Positions 51,450-60,700 of a DNA stretch of 64,000 nucleotides are shown here, one piece after another. The notes under the pieces are model-generated. The model was not told the DNA's origin. It did no database searches and saw only the letters and a list, made by a program, of their open reading frames with translations. This DNA is from JACRCT01 sp049841135 (GTDB lineage Bacteria; Myxococcota; Myxococcia; Myxococcales; UBA5297), in assembly GCA_049841135.1 (NCBI GenBank), contig JASGHK010000008.1, positions 1 to 64,000 of the forward strand. The letters run 5' to 3'. Position 1 is the stretch's first letter, and each line of letters begins with the position of its first letter. The translations under genes were made by a program, and so were the position numbers.

Positions 51450-51472
51450 CGACACCCCGAGCTTGTCGGGGG
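51450..51472. repeat. Intergenic CTCGAGCTTGTCGAG element, variant
   Basis: CGACACCCCGAGCTTGTCGG followed by GGG; the stem has changed from CTCGA/TCGAG to CCCGA/TCGGG with compensating changes on both sides, so the hairpin is kept. Confidence 0.5.
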
Positions 51473-51572
51473 CCAGGCTTTGTGCCTGGGAGGTCTTCTC
51501 CTACATCGCGTACTCGCACACACGGGCCGCCGCGACCACGGAGCGGCTCCCGCTAGTGGCGGTGCGATCCCT

Positions 51573-51722
51573 CGGCTCATCCCCGCGCCCGCGGGGAACC
51601 CGCCTGGACCGTTACGAAGAGCTGGTCGGCGTTCGGCTCATCCCTGCGCCCGCGGGGACACTGGTCGCGGAGCTGGTGGACCTTGACCGCGCACGGCTCT
51701 GCAACACACCGGGTGGAGTGCG
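51573..51722. CRISPR. Vestigial type I-E-like CRISPR array (two repeats plus a degenerate third)
   Basis: Repeat 1 (51573-51601) and repeat 2 (51634-51662) are 29 nt each, starting CGGCTCATCCC and ending CGCGGGGA plus ACC or CAC. They are exactly 61 bp apart, giving a 32-nt spacer, the standard I-E geometry. A third start (CGGCTC at 51694) diverges after six bases. The reverse complement (GTTCCCCGCG...GGGGATGAGCCG) matches the I-E repeat pattern with its CCCCGCG/CGCGGGG hairpin. No cas gene is in the window. The rest of the 435-bp gap (51401-51835) holds the two small repeats above and no gene. Confidence 0.7.
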
Positions 51723-51835
51723 TTCCCTCCGTTCCCGCCATCTCCATGCGAGCAGGCGCCCCCAACCAGAGTCCGCGGCCGTCGGCCATCGCCGGGCATG
51801 GCCTTCGATGGGACGCTCGTGCGAAGGTCCGGCGC

Positions 51836-53386
51836 ATGGCCCTGTTCAACTTCTTCAAGAAGAAGCCGGCACCCTCGACGCCACGCTCCACCCCCGAGCG
51901 CGAGCCGCCTGCGGTTCCCTTCACCCCTCCTCCCGGCGTGGAGTTCGGCGGCGCCGCCGCTCCTCCGCCGGCGCCGCGCCCGCCCTTGGCGCTGCCCGAG
52001 CTGGACGAGCCGGTGCCCGAGGGCCAGCGGCGAATTCTGACGCTGCGCTTCGAGGGCGAGCGGAAGTCCGAGGTCCTCTCCCGCGAGCTGACGCTCGACG
52101 GCGGCCGGGTCCGGGTGTTCGACGCGAAGGCCGATGCTCGAGACCCGCGCAAGCCCACGGAGGTCTTCGATGACCATCGCGAGCGCTTCGCCCGCCCCGA
52201 GGATGCCCGCAAGCACTTCCAGGAGCTGGCGAAGGAGGCCTGGCAGGGCTTCATGAAGATGACGCGCGAGGTGCGCCTGGCTCCGGCGGAGCCCTCGCCG
52301 GCCCTCGTCCCGGTCGCCGTGAACCCGGAGCTGGAGGCCGCCTTCGAGAACGCGAGCGAGTCCGAGGCGCCCAAGGTGGCCCGGGTGCTCGCCGACTGGC
52401 TGCAGGAGCGGGGCGACCCGCGCGGCGTCTGTGCGGCGCAGCTCCAGCAGGGCCAGCACGAGGCCGCGCGCGAGCTCTTCGAGGCGCGGCTCTTGGGCGA
52501 GCTGGAGACCGCGGTGGGCGTCGAACTGTACGACCTCAAGTGGCGCGAGGGGTTCCTGGTCGGCGCGAGCTTGAAGCGCCGCCGCCGCGACCCGCGCGCC
52601 CAACTCGCGGCGCTGACCCGCGACTTCCTGAAGCTGCCGGTAGCCCGCTTCGTCACGGCGCTGCGCTTCGGACTGGCGAGCTACGACAGCGACAACTCCT
52701 GGACGGAGACGCTGCGCGCGGTGGCCGAGTCGCCGCGGGGGCCGTTCGTGCGCGAGCTGCGCTTCGACGACTACGGCAGCAAGGACTGCGAGCTGTCGTG
52801 GACTCCCTTCGGCGATTTTTCGGCTTGCTGGAAGAAGCTGCCGTCGCTCGAGCTCGTACACCTCCGCTCCGGCGCCGGCGGGACCCTGGGCGAGCTCGAC
52901 CTCCCCAACCTCAAGACGTTCGTGCGCGAATCGACCGGGCTCTCCGCGGAGGAGATCGGCAGCGTGCTCGCGGCCCGCTGGCCGAGGCTCGAGAAGCTCG
53001 AGCTGTGGCTGGGCACCGAGGAATACGGCACGGGCTGCTCGGTCGAGCTGCTTCGGCCGCTGCTCGACGGCAAGGTCCCGCCGAGCCTCAAGCACCTGGG
53101 GCTCGTCAACTGCGAGTTCGCGCCGGAGGAGCTCACGGCGCTGCTGCGCTCCAAGGTGCTCCGGCAGCTCGAGGTGCTCGACCTGTCGAAGGGCGTGCTG
53201 ATGGACCAGGACGTGGAGATCCTTCTCGCGAACCAGGGCGCGGTCCGGCACCTGAGGCGCCTGGACCTTTCGGAGAACCTGCTCGACGAGTCGGTCGCGC
53301 GGCTCAAGGAAGCGCTGCCCAACCTCGAGGTGGGCGAGCAGCGCTCCGAGGAGGATGAGGGCCGGTTCACGGCCGTCGGGGAGTGA
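51836..53386 (+). CDS. WGR-like and leucine-rich-repeat protein
   Basis: 516 residues from ATG 51836. The N-terminus MALFNFFKKK is followed by a Pro-rich linker. Residues about 60-155 (ILTLRFEGERKSEVLSRELT, RKHFQELAKEAWQGFMKM) resemble a WGR domain. ADWLQERGDPRG near residue 185 is the short companion motif that often precedes leucine-rich repeats in such proteins. Residues about 260-500 carry LRRs (LKHLGLVNCEFAPEELTALL, LEVLDLSKGVLMDQDVEILL). A cytoplasmic interaction protein, partner unknown. Confidence 0.8.
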   Translation: MALFNFFKKKPAPSTPRSTPEREPPAVPFTPPPGVEFGGAAAPPPAPRPPLALPELDEPVPEGQRRILTLRFEGERKSEVLSRELTLDGGRVRVFDAKADARDPRKPTEVFDDHRERFARPEDARKHFQELAKEAWQGFMKMTREVRLAPAEPSPALVPVAVNPELEAAFENASESEAPKVARVLADWLQERGDPRGVCAAQLQQGQHEAARELFEARLLGELETAVGVELYDLKWREGFLVGASLKRRRRDPRAQLAALTRDFLKLPVARFVTALRFGLASYDSDNSWTETLRAVAESPRGPFVRELRFDDYGSKDCELSWTPFGDFSACWKKLPSLELVHLRSGAGGTLGELDLPNLKTFVRESTGLSAEEIGSVLAARWPRLEKLELWLGTEEYGTGCSVELLRPLLDGKVPPSLKHLGLVNCEFAPEELTALLRSKVLRQLEVLDLSKGVLMDQDVEILLANQGAVRHLRRLDLSENLLDESVARLKEALPNLEVGEQRSEEDEGRFTAVGE

Positions 53387-53458
53387 CCCGCATCCGTCGA
53401 GGAGCCCCACCGAGAACTGAAGTGCCGCCCGGGGCGCGCTGCTCTACAGTGCGCAGCC

Positions 53459-56400
53459 ATGGAAAACCTCCTCGACCACCTCCGGCACCACGGCCTCGGC
53501 GACGCCTTCCCTCCTGACGCCCTCGACAGCGGCGCCGCCGCCGTCGGCCAGGGCCGGGTCAGCCGCCCGCGGGTCACGGGCCCCCGCGCCGCCGCCTACG
53601 TGGCCGACGACCGCCTGGGCCGCTGCCGAGCCGAGCTTCGCGTGGGCCCGGACGGCCTCGCCGGCGAGTGCAGCTGCGGCCGGCTCCACTGCCACCACCT
53701 CGCCGCGCTCTCGCTGATGCTCACCGGCGGGGCCCTCCCGGGAGCCAACGCGGACGACGGCAGCCGCGGCGCGGCCACGGACCCCAAGCACGGGGAGCGG
53801 CAGCGCCGGGCGGAGCGCGCGCGCTCGGGGCTCTTCGAAGTGGCGCCTCTCGACCGCGACGCGGCCCCCTACGGCCGCTACCAGGTCAGCTCTCCTTCAG
53901 GCCGCACCTACCTCGTGACGCTGCGCGCGTTCGACCAGGCCCACAACAGCTGCACCTGCCAGGACTTCGCGCTCAACCTCCTGGGCACCTGCAAGCACGT
54001 CGAGGCGGTGATCGCCTCGCTCGAGTCCCGGCGCTCGACCCGCAAGCTGCTCCTGGCGGCGCGAGAGAACGGGCCCCGCCGCAGCTACCTCTACCTGGCC
54101 CATGAGCCGACGCAGCAGGTGCGCCTGCGCAGCCGGGGCCGCTCGCTCGCCGCCGCCCGCTTCGCGCGCCGCTGGTTCGACGGCGACGGGGAGCCCAAGG
54201 TCGCCTCGCCGGACGACTGGCCCGAGGTGCTGGCCGAGGCCCGCCAGGCGCAGGTCGAGGTGCCCGACGAGGTCGACCGCCACGTCTCGCGCTCGCTGCA
54301 GCAGGCCGCGCAGCAGCGGCGAGTCACCGCGCTGGAGGCGCGGGCCCGCCGCGACGGCGCCGGGCAGCCGGGCTTCGCGGGCAAGCTCTACCCGTACCAG
54401 GTCGAGGGGACCGCCTTCCTGCTCAGCCGCGGCCGCGCGCTGCTCGCCGACGACATGGGACTCGGCAAGACCGCGCAGGCCATCGCCGCCATGTCGCGCC
54501 TCTTCTGGTCCAAGGAGATCGCCCGGGCGCTGGTGGTCTGCCCCGCCTCGCTCAAGCACCAGTGGGCCCAGGAGATCTCCCGCTTCTGCGCCGTGCCCGG
54601 CGTGGGCACCACGGTCATCGGCGGCTCGCGCGAGCAGCGCCTGACCGCCTACGCCCAGGCCCGGGAGATCGTGGTGACGAGCTACGAGCTGATGCGCGCC
54701 GACGAGGAGGAGATCGGCAAGCTCGCCCCGGACCTGCTCGTGCTCGACGAGGCCCAGCGCATCAAGAACTGGCGCACCCGCACCTCGGACGTCGTCAAGC
54801 GCTTCCCGACACGGCTGGCCTACGTGCTCACCGGTACGCCGCTCGAGAACCGGCTCGACGACCTCTACAGCCTGATGCAGGTCGTGGACCCCCACGTCTT
54901 CGGGCCGCTGTGGCGCTTCAACCAGGACTTCACCTCGCTCGACGAGCGCGGGCGGGTGCAGGGCTACCGCAACCTGATCGAGCTGCGCGCCCGCATCGCG
55001 CCGCACTTCCTGCGGCGCCGGAAGGAGGAGGTGCTGCTGCAGCTCCCCGAGCGCCTGGTCAGCCGGCTCACCGTGCCGCTCGACGAGGAGCAGCGCGCCA
55101 TCCACGACGAGGCCGAGTCGGTGGTGGCGCGCATCCTGGCCGTCCTCAGGCGTCGGCCGCTCTCGCCCATCGAGGAGAAGCGGCTGATGGCCGCCTTCCA
55201 GCGCATGCGCATGTCCTGCGACGCCGCGCGGCTGGTGGACGACGAGGCGCACGCCAAGGGCTCGGCCAAGCTCGACGAGCTGGAGCGGCTCTTGGAGGAG
55301 ATTCTGCCTGCAGGGCGGCCACAAGGTGGTGGTCTTCAGCGAGTGGGAGAAGATGCAGGCCCTGGCGGCCCGCGTCGCCACGCGCCTGAAGGTGGGCCAC
55401 GTGCGGCTGCACGGCGGGGTCCCCACCGAGCAGCGCGGCGCGCTCATCGAGCGCTTCCGCAACGACCCGGCCTGCCAGGTCTTCTTCTCCACCGACGCCG
55501 GCGGCGTGGGCCTCAACCTGCAGGCGGCCGATCACCTGATCAACCTCGACCTGCCCTGGAACCCGGCGGTGCTCGCCCAGCGCATCGGCCGCGTCCACCG
55601 GCTGGGCCAGAAGAGCACCGTGAACGTGGTGCTGCTGGTCGCCGAGGAGAGCTTCGAGAGCCGCATGGAGCTGACCCTGGAGGCCAAGCGCGGGCTCTTC
55701 GAGGCGACCGTCGGCGCGGACACCGAGACTGACTCGATGGAGCGCTCGACGCTGGCGCGGCGCATCGCCACGCTGCTCAACGAGAGCTTCGCTGCGACGA
55801 CCGCCAAGCTGCCCGTCGAGCCCGCCGAGCCGACCGCCGCAATCGCCGAGGCGGCTCCCGGCACGCCGCCCGACCCGGTCGCCGAGGCGCGCAAGCGGCT
55901 GGGCGAGCAGACGCTCGACAGGCTGATGCGGACGCGGGACGGAAGGCTCGTGGGCATCGTCGCCGAGGGTGCGGCGCTGCCGCCCCCGGAGGCGGCCGGC
56001 CCTGTGATGCTGCTGCCGGCGCAGGCGGCGACCGCGCTGGGGGCCTTCGGCGAGGCCTCCCCGCTCTCCGGCGCGGAGGTGCTCTTCGAGCGCGCCACCG
56101 CCCCGGCGCTCTCCCCCGAGCACGAGCGTCGCTCCGGCCAGCTCGCCGCCGCGCAGCGCAAGCTCGCCGGCGCCCGCGCGCTGGCGGCTCAGGATTTGGG
56201 CGGCGAGGCGCTCGGCCTGCTGCGCGATGGCCTCGCGCTCCTCTGCCGTGCAGCCGCGGCGACCGATCCCGGAGAGGCCACGCCGGCGCTGCTGGCGACG
56301 GTCTTCGGGGAGCTGGTGCCGAGCTCGGCGCTGACCGCGTCGGAGGCGGCGGCCTTGGCCCGCGCCGGCGAGCTGGCCCGAGCCTTCGGCTCCAGCCCGG

Positions 56401-56504
56401 CACGGCCTCCGGCTCCGCTCGTGGAGGATCTCGCCAAGGAAGCCAGCGCGCTCCACGCGCGGCTGAGCCAGAGCCTGGTGGCCGGCACGCAAGCGGTGGC
56501 CTGA
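53459..56504 (+). CDS. SNF2-family helicase with SWIM zinc finger (frameshifted)
   Basis: About 1014 residues. The SWIM motif is visible as CTCQDFALNLLGTCKHVEAV (about 165-180). SNF2 ATPase: Walker A ADDMGLGKTAQAIAAM (about 331), DEAQRIKNWRT (about 430), LTGTPLENRLDDLYSLMQVV, then the C-terminal helicase lobe HKVVVFSEWEKMQALA, GGVGLNLQAADHLINLDLPW and RIGRVHRLGQKSTVNVV. The frame changes between 55305 and 55325, where GAGATTCTGCCTGCAGGGCG probably carries one or four extra bases. The C-terminal 250 residues are Ala-rich and unassigned. It remodels protein-DNA complexes; SWIM-SNF2 proteins also occur in defence loci. Confidence 0.88.
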
Positions 56505-56526
56505 GGGAGGGCTCAGGCTTTCTGCC

Positions 56527-56690
56527 ATGCCTTCGGCGGCAGCAACCGTTTCCGTTGTGGAAACCGTTGCTGCGGCGCCCGGGGAGACGGTCGAGACCGC
56601 GCCGGTCGAGGCGCGGTCGAAGAAGGCCGCGGAGCGCGGTCCGAGAAGCTGGTCTCGATGCGGCGCGAGCGCGGGTTCCAGCAGGTCTGA
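56527..56690 (+). pseudogene. Possible short gene remnant
   Basis: ATG 56527 opens an Ala/Val/Glu-rich reading frame (MPSAAATVSVVETVAAAPG). A shift near 56640 would let it finish EKLVSMRRERGFQQV before a stop at 56688-56690. It could be a small frameshifted protein or chance. Within it, 56540-56553 and 56559-56572 form a 13-bp inverted repeat with one C/C mismatch. The rest of the gap to 56747 holds only the ribosome binding region of the next gene. Confidence 0.25.
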
Positions 56691-56747
56691 AGATGGGAAT
56701 CCAGGCCGCGCCCGCGTTACCCTTCCGCCACTTCACAAGGGGGCACC

Positions 56748-57485
56748 ATGGCACGGCCCGGAGAGTGGAAGCAGGTCGGCAGCGAGAACGCCTTCGCCAA
56801 CACCATCGCCGCCACGACCAACGGCAAGGCGATGTACAGCGTCGAGCAGAACGGACAGCTCTTCCGGACCGACCTGGCGACCGGTGACTGGCAGGAGCTC
56901 GGCGCGGGCGGCTTCGCCGAGACCCGCTGGATGGGCTTCTCGAACGGCCACCTCTACACCCTGGAGAAGAGCGGCTCGATCTACCGCGTCAGCCCGCAAG
57001 ACGGGAGCTACGCGCAGGTGGGCGACGACTACGCCTGGAAGGAGTCCATCGCCGCCACCGCGCTCGACGGCCGCCTGTACTCCGTCGAGCGCAACGGCCA
57101 GCTCTTCCGGACCGACCTCGCCAGCGGCGCCTGGGAGGAGATCGGCAACGGCGATTTCGCCAACACCCGGTTCCTGACCGCCACGGCCGGAAAGCTCTAC
57201 AGCATCGAGAGCAACGGGCAGCTCTTCGAGATCAGCCCGGCCGACGGCAGCTACCTCGAGGTCGGCGACGGCGGCTTCGCCGAGACGATGCTCGCCGAAG
57301 GCGTGGACGGGGTGCTCGTCAGCATCGAGAAGAACGGCCAGCTCTTCCGCACCAACCTCGCCAGCGGGGAGTGGCAGGAGCTGGGCGACGGCGGCTTCGC
57401 CGAGAGCCGGATCCTGCTGCCGGCCGGCAGCGGCCGCGTCTTCACGCTCGAGCGCAGCGGCGCGCTCTACGAGGTCGCCATCTGA
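56748..57485 (+). CDS. Tectonin-like beta-propeller, probable lectin
   Basis: 245 residues made almost entirely of six tandem units of about 39 residues. The pattern is NGQLFRTDLASGxWxELG with GGFAxTR; examples are YSVEQNGQLFRTDLATGDWQ and VSIEKNGQLFRTNLASGEWQ. Such repeats build small sugar- or phospholipid-binding propellers (tachylectin/tectonin type). No signal peptide, so it would be cytoplasmic, released by lysis, or exported another way. High identity between units implies recent internal duplication. Confidence 0.82.
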   Translation: MARPGEWKQVGSENAFANTIAATTNGKAMYSVEQNGQLFRTDLATGDWQELGAGGFAETRWMGFSNGHLYTLEKSGSIYRVSPQDGSYAQVGDDYAWKESIAATALDGRLYSVERNGQLFRTDLASGAWEEIGNGDFANTRFLTATAGKLYSIESNGQLFEISPADGSYLEVGDGGFAETMLAEGVDGVLVSIEKNGQLFRTNLASGEWQELGDGGFAESRILLPAGSGRVFTLERSGALYEVAI

Positions 57486-57670
57486 CGCCCGGCGCGGGCG
57501 TCGCGCCCGCGACCCGCCCTTGCCCCTCGCTTGGCACCCTCGGCGCTCCAGCAGCGATGGTGGCGGCCGAAGAGCTTCGCCCAGGGTGGCCGAAGCCGAC
57601 GAACGAACCCCCTCGGGGAGGGCCCGCCGCCGCTTGCCCTGCCCTTTCGATCTTCGCTGCCCATGACGAA

Positions 57671-57706
57671 GCGGCCCCCCGCTCCACGGAGGGAGCGGGG
57701 GGCCGC
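57671..57706 (-). terminator. Strong hairpin terminator between convergent genes
   Basis: 15-bp perfect stem (57671-57685 with 57692-57706) and 6-nt loop, 38 bp past the stop of the giant minus-strand gene. The tail is only weakly T-rich on either strand. The remaining sequence between 57486 and 57743 holds no gene. Confidence 0.65.
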
Positions 57707-57743
57707 GAAGGTCAGGCGGGCCTCGGTGGACCCGCGAGCGGGC

Positions 57744-60700
57744 CTACTGCACCCGGATGGTGAAGGACCCGGTCAGGGTCGAGGAGTAGGAGTCCACGTA
57801 GAGGTAGTACGTGGTGCCCGCCGCGCCGTTGATGGTGAGCGTCTCGGCGCCGCTGTACGAGGCATCCGAAGCGTTGACGCAGGTCGAGCCGGTGCCGCCG
57901 CAGGTGGTGGTGGTGTACCAGACGGCCACGTCCCAGGAGGCCGGCGTCACCGTCACCGTGAAGTTGCCGGCGGCGGTCGGCGTGTAGCTGTAGACGACCT
58001 CCTTACCCGGCGCGTTGTAGTCGCCCATGCCCGCGTAGCACGTGCTCGACAGGCTCGAGCCGTAGTCCGCGACCGCCAGCGCGGTGTCTCCGGACACCGT
58101 GGTGCCCAGCGTGAGCGGGATGGCGTTGGCGCCGTCGGTGCCGCAGGCGTCGTTGGCCGGCGGGTCCATGGTCACGAGATCCAGCTTGTACGCACCGGCG
58201 GAGCTCGAGTACCCGTCGACCCACACGTAGTAGGTGGTGTTGGCCGTCGGGGCGGTGAGCGTCACGGAGGCGATGGTGCCCGCCGCGTTGCTTGTGCCGG
58301 CGCTGGAGTTGTACGTGCAGGCGACCTGCGCGGCGGCGGCAGTGTCCGAGCAGGCCGAGCGCACGTAGACCAGCGGCTTGAGCGAGCCGGTGTTCGACGC
58401 GGTCAGGGTCACCTTCACCGGCTTCGGCGTCGCGCCGGAGTTGAAGGAGTAGACGACGTCCCCGCCCGTCGTGCTCGACGTGCAGCCGCTGGTGGGCAGC
58501 GTGGTGGCGTCGGCGCCCAGCGTGTTCCCCGTCACGGAGATGGGGCCGGCGGTGACGTCGCCCAGGTCCTGGGCGCTCGTGCACGCGTCGTTGGCCGGGG
58601 CGTCGACCGGGATCAGGTCCAGCTTGTAGCCACCGATCGCCGAGCTGTAGCCGTCCACCCACACGTAGTACGGCGTGTTGGCGGTCATCCCGGTCACGGG
58701 GATGCCCACCGTCCCGCCTGCGGTGCTCGAGTAGTCGCAGGCGACCTGGGCGGTGGCGGTCTCGTCGGCGCAGGCCTTGCGGACATACACCAGCGGCTTG
58801 AAGTCCTGCGTGGTGCTGCTGAGCAGGACCTGCACGCCCTTCGGCGTCGCTCCGGAGTTGAAGGAGTAGACGACGTCCGCGCCGGTGGTGCTCGAGGTGC
58901 AGCTGGTGGTCGGCAGCGTCGAGGCGTTGGCGAGGTAGGTGTACCCCGACGCCGTCAGCGGCCCGGCGCTCACGTCGCCCAGGTCCTGGGCGGTGGCGCA
59001 CACGTCGTTGGTGGGCGGCAGGATTGGCGCCCCCGTCTTCAGCTCCAGCGTGAACTTGCCGTAGCTGCTGGCCAGGCCGTCGACGACCACGAAGTACTGG
59101 CCGGCGGCGAGGTTGTAGGCGGTGGCGGCGACCGCCACCGTGCTGCTGCTCTTGGCGCACGCCTTCTCGTCCGCCGAAGCCGGACTGGCGCAGTTGCTGC
59201 GCAGGTAGACCGCCGGCTGCCAGCCCGTCGCCGACGCGTCTGGCGTCACCTTGGCCACCACGGAGGCCGCCGCGGAGAGGCTGAAGGTGTAGACCACGTC
59301 GCTGCCGGTCATGGTCACGCCGGTGCCGCCGCAGGTGCCGCTGTAGTCGTCGAAGGCGGCCGAGGTGTCCCCAATCACCGTGGCCTGTCCCGAGCCGGCG
59401 GTCAGCGCCGCGGTCAGGTCGTGGACACCGCCGGAGGTGACCGCCGAGCAGAGGTCGTTGGCGGGCGGAGCCGGGGGATCGGCCAGGGTCACGGTGAGGG
59501 TGAACGGCCCCTTGGAGGTGCTGTACCCGTCGGCCCAGAGGTAGTAGGTGCCCGCGGGGAGGCGCCGGTAGCTGAAGGCCGCGGGGGTTGCCCCGCTGCT
59601 CTCCTTGCAGGCCAGCTCGTCGGCGGCGGCGACGGTGGTGCACTGGCCCTTGCGCAGGTAGACCACCGCGGTGTTGGTGGTGGTGGCGAAGGCCATGCTC
59701 ACCTGCAGGTCCTTCACGGCGCTGGTCGTCAGCTCGTAGACGAGGTCGTTGCCCAGGCCGGTCCCGCAGCTGCCGACGCTGCCGCCGTTGGTCTTGGCGC
59801 TGGTGGTGTCGCCGTTGAGGACCACCGTGCCGTTGCCGGCGGCGTCAAACCCGGCGATGGCGCTGGGGTTGCTGCAGTCCTCGTTGGTGATCGTCCCCAC
59901 CGCGGCGCCGGTGACCTCCAGCTTGAAGGCGCCGGTGGTGCCGCCGGTGCCGTCGACCAGCACGAAGTAGGTGCCGGCCGGCAGGTACTCGGCGGTGGCG
60001 GTGACCGCGGTCCCGGCGGTGGTGGTGGAGGCGCAGGCGCGCTCGCCGTTGCCGGTGCCCGGGCAGCTGGCGCGGATGTAGACGCCGGGGGCCAGGGTGG
60101 TCGGCGCCACCGGGGTCACCTTGGCGGTCACCTTCTGCGGCGCGGCCAGGGTGAAGGAGTAGACGAGGTCCGCCCCGGTCATCGCCGCGCAGGCGCCGGT
60201 GAGGTCGTCGGTGGCGTACCAGGTCTCGGCCTCGGCGGTGGCGGTGGTGCCGTCGACCGCGCCCAGGTCGAAGGTCCCGGAGGCGCCGGCGCAGACGTCG
60301 TTGGCCGGAGCCGCCGGGCTGTCGGTGACGGTCACCTCCAGCGCCACCGGCCCCCGGTCCGTGCTGGAGAAGGCGTCGACGTAGACGTAGTAGCGGCCGG
60401 CGGGCTGCTTGCGCGCGGTGGCCGTGGCGGTGGTGAGGCCCGTGCCGGCCAGGGCGCAGGCCACCTCGTTGGCGTTGTCCGTCACTCCGCTGTTGCAGGC
60501 CTTGCGGATGTAGACGTTGGGGCGCCAGGTGCCGCTGGCCAGGGTGACCTTGGCCGCGAGGTCCTTGTAGCCGCCGGCCGGCAGGTCCACGGCGTAGACC
60601 AGAATCCGGACCCGAGGAGGTGTTGCAGGAGCCGTTGGTGTCGCCGACGGCCAAGGCGGTGTCGGCGTTGACCGTCACCGTCCCGTTGCCGTCGGGGCCG

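Noticed and set aside
51836..56504. A CRISPR- or helicase-based defence island
   Set aside because: Only a decayed two-repeat array and a SWIM-SNF2 protein are present; there are no cas, nuclease, methylase or other effector genes to support it.
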